DNA from: a virus
Virus record (IMG/VR): IMGVR_UViG_3300047553_000688
Span: 1 to 39,700 of that record
Direction: 5' to 3' (one strand)
Length of the DNA: 39,700 nt
The number at the start of each line of letters is the position of its first letter. Position 1 is the stretch's first letter. The translations under genes and the position numbers were made by a program. Positions 8,811-15,187 of the stretch are shown piece by piece. The notes under the pieces were generated by a model, which saw only the letters and a program-made list of their open reading frames with translations, was not told the DNA's origin and searched no databases.

Positions 8811-10190
8811 TTATAACTCTATTAACTTAAATTTTTGTTTTGGTTTCCAATTTGCAAATGCACCTTCCATTCCCTCAACTAATGCATCACACATTGCTTC
8901 TTTACTTAATTTACCTTCTCCTAAGAAATGTTTTCTACCCTTTAATCCAGCTGCTTTTCTTTCTTCTCTACCCATTTTGTAGAAATCCATAATCAAAGGT
9001 GCTACATCTTCAAAATCAATTCTATCATCAAAGATATATGGAGTAGGAACTGAACCTGTTGTTGAGCGAACTGGCCAAATTGGTTTAACCCAATCTCCCC
9101 AAACTACACCGGCTTTTTTGTGCCTATCATGCAATGAACCAATCTCTACATAATCTTCGGCAGTTAATAATTTGCCCGTACCATTTTCTCTAAATCCGCA
9201 TTGGTCTTGCAATCCACCCGTTACCGTTACAATAATTGGAGTTCCAGCCATTACCGATTCTGCAGTTGCTAAACCAAATCCTTCGTTAGATGCTACATTA
9301 ATTGTTACATCCGCTAAATTGTAAAGATAGTTTAATTGTTCTTCGGTATATTTGTTTGGTGCAAATATTACATTTGTTTCAGGCATACAATGCTCAATAA
9401 AAGTTGGTAAATCAGTACCATGCTCTTGTACAGGTTCGGTGTGCATTAGCATACAAACCTTATCCCATTTATCTTTAGGCAATGCTTCTCTGAATTTATC
9501 AAATGCTAACATCGCATCCATAGGTTGCTTTCTACGAATATTTCTGTTATTCCAATAAAGAACAAATTCATATTCTTTATCACCAAAGATACTTTTCTTA
9601 AAATCAGCAGGTACATCTACCGGCTTATACAAATCCGAATTAATACCATGTGGTACATAACTTACTTGCCAATCTTCTGGCTTAGTCCAATGTTTTTCTT
9701 TATCCCAAGCATATACTCTTTTAGTAATACCATAAGTTTGCTTTGAGATACATCCAATCCAATCACAACTTTCGTAGTAATCTCTATTGTATTTTGGGTC
9801 TGGCAAATCATCCCAAATGTGATAAAAGAAAAGCGGAACTGATTGGCGAATTTCATGCTCAATATCATACAACCAAATCCAATAACGAGGGTCTGTAAAG
9901 TGTAAGATAGCGTCGGGCTGCTCTCTCATCAATAATTGTCTAATGATATCGGCATTACCATACCCATCGGATGGATATATTTTTACCTCCGCATCGGCAA
10001 CACCTGTTTGCTCTCTAACACTTTGATTTAAATCTAAAATTTTCCCTGCTTCGGGATGTTTAATTGCTGCACCTAATTGAACCCAATCGTATTTATCAAC
10101 TGTTCCCAATACTAATTGTTTGGATACGTTGGCAATACCACTAGTCATTCTAAGGTCATCAGAAAGTAACAGAATCTTTTTCTTTGCCAT
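8811..10190 (-). CDS. Glycosyltransferase, GT-B fold, GT4-like
   Basis: The 459-residue protein opens with a Rossmann strand and glycine loop (KKILLLSDDLRMTSGIANVS, 4-23). It carries VSYVPHGINSDLYKP at 176-190, the usual hinge segment of GT4 enzymes. The donor site ASNEGFGLATAESVMAGTPI lies at 300-319, with the E303/E311 pair. GHxE-type aromatic segments (HFTDPRYWIWLY, 97-108) may contact the acceptor. It is probably the first gene of the glycan operon, immediately downstream of the small ribbon-helix-helix gene. The start is preceded by AAAATAAGTT rather than a Shine-Dalgarno. Confidence 0.88.
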   Translation of the reverse strand: MAKKKILLLSDDLRMTSGIANVSKQLVLGTVDKYDWVQLGAAIKHPEAGKILDLNQSVREQTGVADAEVKIYPSDGYGNADIIRQLLMREQPDAILHFTDPRYWIWLYDIEHEIRQSVPLFFYHIWDDLPDPKYNRDYYESCDWIGCISKQTYGITKRVYAWDKEKHWTKPEDWQVSYVPHGINSDLYKPVDVPADFKKSIFGDKEYEFVLYWNNRNIRRKQPMDAMLAFDKFREALPKDKWDKVCMLMHTEPVQEHGTDLPTFIEHCMPETNVIFAPNKYTEEQLNYLYNLADVTINVASNEGFGLATAESVMAGTPIIVTVTGGLQDQCGFRENGTGKLLTAEDYVEIGSLHDRHKKAGVVWGDWVKPIWPVRSTTGSVPTPYIFDDRIDFEDVAPLIMDFYKMGREERKAAGLKGRKHFLGEGKLSKEAMCDALVEGMEGAFANWKPKQKFKLIEL

Positions 10191-10206
10191 AACTTATTTT
10201 GTTCTC

Positions 10207-10404
10207 TTAAAATTGTGAACCACTAATTTGTAATGTAGTGTATTCGTTTAATTGTTTTCTAAATTCTTCGTTTTTCGTGTAAAGGTCTAATGTTCTATTA
10301 ACAAGTCTTTGAAAATTCAATCCACCTTGAATTGTGGTTATTTTAAAATCCTCATCATATAACTTTTTTATAACCTTAACCGTAGTTAATTTTAAATCCG
10401 CCAT
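10207..10404 (-). CDS. Small ribbon-helix-helix-like protein, possible regulator
   Basis: I place the start at the ATG at 10404, giving 65 residues (MADLKLTTVKVIKKLYDEDF...). An in-frame ATG at 10458 would add 18 hydrophobic, poorly coding residues over the palindrome and the end of the upstream gene, so it is rejected. The order is a short strand (LKLTTVKVIKKLY, 4-16), a helix, a turn with GGLNFQRLVNRTLDLYTK and a basic/acidic helix (NEEFRKQL). This is the layout of Arc/MetJ-type ribbon-helix-helix DNA-binding proteins. A perfect 10-bp inverted repeat just upstream (10416-10439) would be a natural operator, suggesting autoregulation. The fold is inferred from the pattern only. Confidence 0.6.
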   Translation of the reverse strand: MADLKLTTVKVIKKLYDEDFKITTIQGGLNFQRLVNRTLDLYTKNEEFRKQLNEYTTLQISGSQF

Positions 10405-10415
10405 AGTTAATAATA

Positions 10416-10439
10416 TTTGTATATACATATATATACAAA
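10416..10439. repeat. Perfect inverted repeat, possible operator
   Basis: TTTGTATATA (10416-10425) and TATATACAAA (10430-10439) are perfect reverse complements separated by CATA. The site fills the gap between the nuclease gene stop (10443) and the start of the small ribbon-helix-helix-like gene (10404). The stem is A/T only apart from one G/C pair per arm, and no run of T follows it in the direction of transcription, so a protein-binding site is more likely than a terminator. Confidence 0.6.
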
Positions 10440-10442
10440 AAA

Positions 10443-11303
10443 TTATTTTCCATCGCAATGTGTTCCATAAAACTCACACCATCCACATAATTTTGATGGC
10501 TTCTTAGGATATTCAACATCCGTTCTATATGTACCATCTTCATTAAATACACTATTTACAAATTCAGTAAATCCTTTCCATGCTTTATTAATAGATGGCT
10601 TACCACTTGCGGGTACGTGTCTACTAATACGTGGAATATGAAAATCCGCATTTTCCGATACTTTACGTTTTAATATGATGAATTCAACTTCAATCATATC
10701 TTCGGAAATCTTTAGCATCTCTGCATAGAATTTCTTATACAAAAGTATTTGTGTATTTTTAATTGGGTCTGATTTTTGATACTTACTCCAACCTTTTGTA
10801 GATGTTTTGAAATCGGTAATACGATATTTGCCAGTTTTCTTACTTCTAACAATAAAGTCAATAAATCCCAAAAAGTTTACATTTTCTGAAATTTTTGTAT
10901 TGATGGGTTGCTCAATAGCAACCAACTCATCATCTTTTAAAGAAAAGAAATTATTGAAGTTTTTTGGCTTTTGAAAGTAGTCTAAAATGAGATTTCCATC
11001 TTCTAAAAACTCTACCAATTCTTCCTTAGAACATATAGGGTCTTTACCTTCGTTGGATTCTTTGAGAAAGAATTCTCTCATTTTTTCTTTAAGAAATGCC
11101 TTCGTATCCATTCCTTTATCAGCTTGTGATTTGGAGATACGAAGACATCTGCTTAAATATTCCTGCAATGTTTCGTGCATTGCTGAACCAAATACAGAAT
11201 GTATATTGGATGATGATTCTCTTAAATCATCTATGTAACTTAGTTTATATTGATGTGGGCAACTGCTCCACATACTATATTGTGAAAATGATACTCTAGC
11301 CAT
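10443..11303 (-). CDS. PD-(D/E)XK nuclease, RecB/Cas4/AddB-like, with predicted Fe-S cluster
   Basis: The 286-residue protein has the Cas4/RecB-nuclease layout. It has an early Cys (SSCPHQYKLSY, C15), FGSAMHE with His43, D149 in LGFIDFIV, and the catalytic D164-F-K166 in YRITDFKTS. The C-terminal cysteine group is C273-x2-C276-x6-C283. C15 plus the last three cysteines match the 4Fe-4S staple of AddB and Cas4 nucleases. It probably degrades or processes DNA ends during recombination or host-DNA breakdown. A host-type promoter lies immediately upstream (11308-11339), with the -7 box only 4 bases from the ATG, so the mRNA may be leaderless. Confidence 0.85.
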   Translation of the reverse strand: MARVSFSQYSMWSSCPHQYKLSYIDDLRESSSNIHSVFGSAMHETLQEYLSRCLRISKSQADKGMDTKAFLKEKMREFFLKESNEGKDPICSKEELVEFLEDGNLILDYFQKPKNFNNFFSLKDDELVAIEQPINTKISENVNFLGFIDFIVRSKKTGKYRITDFKTSTKGWSKYQKSDPIKNTQILLYKKFYAEMLKISEDMIEVEFIILKRKVSENADFHIPRISRHVPASGKPSINKAWKGFTEFVNSVFNEDGTYRTDVEYPKKPSKLCGWCEFYGTHCDGK

Positions 11304-11307
11304 ATTA

Positions 11308-11339
11308 CAAATATAATCAATTTATTCGGATTTACCAAA
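11308..11339 (-). promoter_or_regulatory. Bacteroidota-type promoter for the PD-(D/E)XK nuclease gene
   Basis: Read on the minus strand, TTTG (11339-11336) is followed by 20 bases and TATATTTG (11315-11308). This matches TTTG-N19-21-TAnnTTTG, the known Bacteroidota primary sigma consensus. Then come TAAT and the ATG at 11303. The -33 box lies inside the 3' end of the SGNH gene. The predicted transcription start is at or within a few bases of the start codon. Confidence 0.75.
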
Positions 11340-12179
11340 GGTTTCATCGATTATTTTTGTAAGTTTTTCAGCCCAAATTTTAGACCCCAATTCATTAGGG
11401 TGTCCATCATTTTTTATGTTGTAAGATTCATCACTTTTTATGAAATCATTCAAAGTCATTTCATTATAGTAAAATGGATTTGATTTCATAAGTTCTATTA
11501 ATTTTGAATTAATGGTAGGATAGTGTGCTTTATAAAAAAATTCCGCATCATTTATTGAATTTGTTACTTCAATTTTATAAGCCGGCTTACCAGTTGAATC
11601 TTTTAAATACCAATCTTTTCCAAACTTAACAGGTATGTGATTGTTTAATCCATCGAATATAAGATATGGATATCCATTTGCTTTACAAAAATTAACAAAA
11701 TTAATAATATTATTGTAGGTTTTCCACAATGAAAATGTTATATTTGTGTACAATTGTGCAATCTGAAATCTATTATCTACTATCCATCTATTCAATTCAA
11801 ATGTGGTATCCCAATTCTTAAATCCATCTGCTGTAATTTTTCTACTATCCTTTGGGTCTAAAAATTGTAATGGAGTTATATGCCAATATAACGAATGTAA
11901 ATCCGTATTTTCTCTAAAATCCTCCCAACAAATTAAAAATCTTAAACATTCCGATAATTGAATAATAAAAAAACTATCTTTAGCTATTTCGGGGTTTAAA
12001 GTAGAATAATTAATAACATTTTGTGTAATTATTTCATTACCTATCCCACCCTTAGCTAAATTTATTAAATCCATATTATGATGATTTGCTAAATGTTTAG
12101 CCCAAGATGCATCAGCTCCTATCAAATGACCTTCGGTAAATGAACAACCAGAGGTTACTAAATATTGTTTATCTAACAT
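11322..12179 (-). CDS. SGNH/GDSL-like hydrolase-fold protein
   Basis: The 285-residue protein carries LVTSGCSFTEGHLIG at 7-21, with Ser13 in the nucleophile position. INLAKGGIGNEI (39-50) has the Gly/Asn oxyanion residues expected of blocks II/III. NDGHPNELGSKIW near 257-269 contains D258 and H260 of the catalytic DxH block. The set is more complete than in the paralogue at 6282-7061. It probably deacylates or esterifies a small carbohydrate or lipid-linked substrate. It sits at the end of the clamp-loader operon (1-base overlap with gene 62), which is odd for a glycan enzyme. Confidence 0.75.
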   Translation of the reverse strand: MLDKQYLVTSGCSFTEGHLIGADASWAKHLANHHNMDLINLAKGGIGNEIITQNVINYSTLNPEIAKDSFFIIQLSECLRFLICWEDFRENTDLHSLYWHITPLQFLDPKDSRKITADGFKNWDTTFELNRWIVDNRFQIAQLYTNITFSLWKTYNNIINFVNFCKANGYPYLIFDGLNNHIPVKFGKDWYLKDSTGKPAYKIEVTNSINDAEFFYKAHYPTINSKLIELMKSNPFYYNEMTLNDFIKSDESYNIKNDGHPNELGSKIWAEKLTKIIDETFGKSE

Positions 12180-12631
12180 TAGATTTTTAATTTCAACTTT
12201 GTAATTTGTTTTTTATCTATACCATATTTTTCACAAATATATTTTATATTTTCTCTACCTTCTCTAGTTGAATAAAGAATATCAATATATTCCAATGCTT
12301 GTGATTCAGGCACTCCAAAATCTCTTTTAATTAATTCTACCAAAAATTCTTCGTACTTATCTTCCGATTTACCTTTTGTATATTTTAGATATTGCTTACC
12401 TTTTGGTAAAACACTAATATACAATTTATACATTTCTTTTGGTTGAAGAGTTTGAGTTAATGGTAATAATGATGCAATTAGTTCAATCCATTCCGGCTTC
12501 ATAGAAAGGAATCGATTAATCATAAAGTTACTCCACGATTTTAAATCCTCTTCCGATAAGGTATCGAAATAGTTCGGGTCTTGCTCTGCCGTAATTGCAT
12601 TAAGATGGTCGAATAACTTTTTAGCTGCCAT
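12179..12631 (-). CDS. 62: Clamp loader small subunit (T4 gp62-like)
   Basis: The 150-residue protein starts MAAKKLFDHLNAITAEQDPN and continues with YFDTLSEEDLKSWSNFMINRFL and a helical C-terminal half. It matches the T4 gp62 type seen in marine T4-like phages, though T4 gp62 is 187 residues. With gp44 it forms the 4:1 clamp-loader complex that places the gp45 ring on primed DNA. The genetic context supports this: the gene 44 equivalent is two genes upstream, and 45 and 43 follow in the same cluster. It has no ATPase motifs, as expected for this subunit. Confidence 0.82.
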   Translation of the reverse strand: MAAKKLFDHLNAITAEQDPNYFDTLSEEDLKSWSNFMINRFLSMKPEWIELIASLLPLTQTLQPKEMYKLYISVLPKGKQYLKYTKGKSEDKYEEFLVELIKRDFGVPESQALEYIDILYSTREGRENIKYICEKYGIDKKQITKLKLKI

Positions 12632-12867
12632 TAGTTTTCTTCTTTTGGAGTTTTTAATTCTTCAGGTAAAAACTCATCAAATGGTTTACCACAATTTGTA
12701 CATAATGGAACTTCGAATGGCATAACGCTATCTCTATCTCCACCTGTTAATAATTTGGAAGCTTTACGAAATCTATAACCCATCATAAAGAGTAAATTAC
12801 CACATTCGCACGCCATATCACGTGTATCTTTTAAATCGATTTGTGGTTGGTTAAATTGGTCTATCAT
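12631..12867 (-). CDS. Small zinc-ribbon protein between clamp-loader genes
   Basis: The 78-residue protein has two cysteine pairs, C20-E-C22 (MACECGNLL) and C56-x2-C59 (PLCTNCGKPF), enough to bind one zinc ion in a ribbon. The ends are acidic. It overlaps gene 44 by 4 bases and gene 62 by 1 base, so it is translated with the two clamp-loader subunits. A role in replication or as a transcription-coupling factor is suggested by this position, but nothing in the sequence shows the partner. Confidence 0.75.
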   Translation of the reverse strand: MIDQFNQPQIDLKDTRDMACECGNLLFMMGYRFRKASKLLTGGDRDSVMPFEVPLCTNCGKPFDEFLPEELKTPKEEN

Positions 12868-13811
12868 TTTATAATATTTAAAATTTGAATAATTGTGCTC
12901 ATAAACACTATTTCTTTATCTACTACTAACGCATCTTTGGATAATCCATCTGCAATAGTAAGTATAACGTTTGCTGTATTTCCAGCAGCGTACTCATCTA
13001 CCTTATCATATAGCATAGTGTACATTTCTGAATAATCATTTAATCGATTATCTGCTACCGCTTGTCTGATATTTAAGAATAAGTTTCTCTTATCATTAGA
13101 TGATTTAAGAAGTTCAATCAATTTGGTTTGAAAATTAGATTCAACCATGATTGCATGGTCTACTTTCAATTCACCTTTAGCCGATTGTAATTGGCAGGTA
13201 TTTAAAATTCTACGAATATCTGGATAATATGAACTAATAATATCAGCAACATTTTTTAAATCATATTTGATATTTTCTTTATCCAAAATCTTACTAACCT
13301 GAACTGCTACATCCTTTTTAGTTGGAGGTGTGATTGCAAACGATTGACATCTACTTTGAATCGGGTCAATGATTTTCTCAATGTAGTTACAAGTCAAAAT
13401 AAATCTACAATGTTTACTGAATGTTTCCATTAAGTTACGGAGAATTGCTTGTGCGTTGGGAGTCATATAATCAAACTCATCCAAAATCACAACTTTAAAT
13501 CCTGCGAATCCAACCGATGATGCGAAGTTCTTTACTTTGTTACGAACTGTATCCACATTGTTTTCATCGGATGCGTTGATAATCATATGGTCACATTTGA
13601 TTGTGTTTATGATTAACTTTGCTAATGTAGTTTTACCCGTACCCGCCTTACCATAAAGTAGTAAGTGAGGGATATCGTTGTTATCCAAATATTGTTGGAT
13701 AGTTTCTTTGATGGTTTCATTACCAACATAATCAGCAAGCGTTTGTGGGCGGTATTTCTCCACCCACAAGCTATGCTCTCTTTTACTAATATCGTTTGCG
13801 AAAAAGCTCAT
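12864..13811 (-). CDS. 44: Clamp loader ATPase subunit (T4 gp44-like, AAA+)
   Basis: The 315-residue AAA+ protein is close in length to T4 gp44 (319). WVEKYRPQTLADYVGN (16-31) is the RFC-box region. Walker A is GKAGTGKT at 54-61, Walker B VVILDEFD at 107-114, sensor 1 is ILTCN at 138-142, and the arginine-finger SRC motif lies at 153-155. It hydrolyses ATP to open and close the sliding clamp. It is the first of the three overlapping clamp-loader genes and follows the MazG-like gene after 3 bases. Confidence 0.93.
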   Translation of the reverse strand: MSFFANDISKREHSLWVEKYRPQTLADYVGNETIKETIQQYLDNNDIPHLLLYGKAGTGKTTLAKLIINTIKCDHMIINASDENNVDTVRNKVKNFASSVGFAGFKVVILDEFDYMTPNAQAILRNLMETFSKHCRFILTCNYIEKIIDPIQSRCQSFAITPPTKKDVAVQVSKILDKENIKYDLKNVADIISSYYPDIRRILNTCQLQSAKGELKVDHAIMVESNFQTKLIELLKSSNDKRNLFLNIRQAVADNRLNDYSEMYTMLYDKVDEYAAGNTANVILTIADGLSKDALVVDKEIVFMSTIIQILNIIK

Positions 13812-13814
13812 AAA

Positions 13815-14114
13815 TTAATTTTTTACAAATACTCCGTTTACAGTTTTGCCGGTTCTATCTTTTATCTCATTCCAAGCAGCTTCTAAACAATCTGCAGGTT
13901 CTAAACCTAATTGTTTAGAGAGGATGATAAGTGTTACAAATGAGTCACCAATACCATCTTTGATTTCTTCATCTTTTGATTTTAATAATGCTCCAGCAGT
14001 TTCACCTACTTCTTCTAAAACTTTTAATAATTGCTTTGGTGCATTTTCCTTCTTTAAGATATCTTTATCGGCTGCCCATTGAGATACGTTCTCTATTAAA
14101 TTATCAAATGTCAT
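13815..14114 (-). CDS. MazG-like nucleotide pyrophosphohydrolase
   Basis: The 99-residue all-helical protein carries LEEVGETAGALL (33-44) with the E34-E35-x2-E38 metal-binding cluster and GIGDSFVTLIILSKQLG (55-70) with D57 as the distal acidic ligand. D53 lies nearby. This is the single-domain MazG/RS21-C6 layout. Such phage enzymes hydrolyse (d)NTPs or alarmones to monophosphates plus pyrophosphate, either cleaning the nucleotide pool or damping the host stringent response. It lies within the replisome operon between a hypothetical and gene 44. Confidence 0.85.
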   Translation of the reverse strand: MTFDNLIENVSQWAADKDILKKENAPKQLLKVLEEVGETAGALLKSKDEEIKDGIGDSFVTLIILSKQLGLEPADCLEAAWNEIKDRTGKTVNGVFVKN

Positions 14115-14115
14115 A

Positions 14116-14406
14116 TTATTGTTGGTTTTCTTTTGCTCTTTCTAATTTTGTTTCTTCTGAAATTTGGCGAGGGAATATGGTAAATACCATTCCATTTTGT
14201 TTAAATGTTAATCCTTCTCCTTCAATTGGGTTAATTTGTAAAGTCAATGTACTAGCTTCTTCTCCTTCATTTGAATAAGCAAACACAATTGGTTCATTAT
14301 TAAAAAATTGAAAACACCATTCAGCATCTAAGATTTTCTTTTTTTCTTTTGTTTCAACACTACCTTTCGGTTCTAATTCCGAAGATAATTCTAATTGCTC
14401 TGCCAT
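14116..14406 (-). CDS. Hypothetical protein in the clamp operon
   Basis: The 96-residue protein has a charged N-terminal region (about 25 residues rich in Glu and Lys), then a compact strand-rich core (AEWCFQFFNNEPIVFAYSNE, TLTLQINPIE, GMVFTIFPRQI), then a charged helical tail. It resembles small phage proteins often found near the clamp genes, but I do not recognise a family. It is translated between gene 45 (4-base gap) and the MazG-like gene (1-base gap). Confidence 0.72.
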   Translation of the reverse strand: MAEQLELSSELEPKGSVETKEKKKILDAEWCFQFFNNEPIVFAYSNEGEEASTLTLQINPIEGEGLTFKQNGMVFTIFPRQISEETKLERAKENQQ

Positions 14407-14410
14407 TTTA

Positions 14411-15124
14411 TTAATTTGAGATTTCTACTAAATAATATTTACAAACGAACTCATCGATAATGAATTCAACGTGTGCCAATCCGTCAGCTGATACTTTAAG
14501 TTTAGCAGCGGTTGCTTCTTTGTTAGCCGTTAAGATTTCTTTAAGATACTTAGCGGAGAAAGAGATTGGTTTAACTTCACCATCGTATCCTTTCTGGCAA
14601 GTGAATGTTACTCTATTTGTGGAAATAGTTGAATAACCGATAGCCATTTTTAAATCACCACCTTCGGTAAATACAGTGAATGTATCGATATCACTCAATG
14701 CACCCTTTGCTTTGATAAACTTATCAATCATAGTAGATGCCATTTCAATTGAGATACCAAATTCTGGTAATACTTTTAAATCAGGTACTGCGGGAATTAC
14801 ACCCAAATCAGCTAATTGATAAGAAGTTTCTGTCTCATCCGAAACTAATTTCAATACAGTTGCTTTATCGCCAACCATATCAACATTTAAAGATAAATCA
14901 TTATCTAAAATGCCTAATAAATTTTTTAACAATGATGTAGTGTAAATACCAACATTGAATGGTTTTGATGTAAAACCATTAAAATCCACTTCACCTAGCA
15001 TTGTTTTGTCATCTGAAATGAAACGTACAGATAGTTTGTTTCCTTCTGCGTTCCATGCTACTGATTCAATTACTCCACCTAGTGAATACTTTTGAATGAA
15101 TCGTTGTAAATTGTTTTTGTTCAT
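14411..15124 (-). CDS. 45: Sliding clamp, DNA polymerase processivity factor (T4 gp45-like)
   Basis: The 237-residue protein is close in length to T4 gp45 (228) and has the repeated strand-helix-strand pattern of PCNA-like clamps. LSVRFISDDKTMLGEVDF occurs early, VGIYTTSLLKNLLGILD near 77-93, and a second domain contains FTVFTEGGDLKMAIGYST. As a trimeric ring it tethers gp43 to DNA and, in T4, also activates late transcription. It has its own host-type promoter (15156-15187) with a 31-base leader before the ATG and lies between polymerase and clamp loader. Confidence 0.88.
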   Translation of the reverse strand: MNKNNLQRFIQKYSLGGVIESVAWNAEGNKLSVRFISDDKTMLGEVDFNGFTSKPFNVGIYTTSLLKNLLGILDNDLSLNVDMVGDKATVLKLVSDETETSYQLADLGVIPAVPDLKVLPEFGISIEMASTMIDKFIKAKGALSDIDTFTVFTEGGDLKMAIGYSTISTNRVTFTCQKGYDGEVKPISFSAKYLKEILTANKEATAAKLKVSADGLAHVEFIIDEFVCKYYLVEISN

Positions 15125-15155
15125 AATCTAATTTTTAAATTTTATTTTATTGTTA

Positions 15156-15187
15156 CAAATATAAGAAAATATTTTGAATGTTCCAAA
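15156..15187 (-). promoter_or_regulatory. 45: Bacteroidota-type promoter for the sliding-clamp operon
   Basis: On the minus strand TTTG (15187-15184), 20 bases, then TATATTTG (15163-15156). The site sits exactly between the polymerase stop codon and the clamp ATG (15124), leaving a leader of about 25-30 A/T-rich bases without a Shine-Dalgarno. It would drive clamp, MazG-like, clamp-loader and downstream genes separately from the polymerase. Confidence 0.8.

Noticed and set aside
9662-9868. Minus-strand 68-codon frame inside the GT4 gene
   Set aside because: It is a frame-shadow of the intact glycosyltransferase; no start context or family.
10405-10458. Upstream ATG at 10458 for the small ribbon-helix-helix-like gene
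   Set aside because: The extra 18 residues are hydrophobic and encoded by the palindrome and the 3' end of the nuclease gene; the ATG at 10404 starts the recognisable domain.
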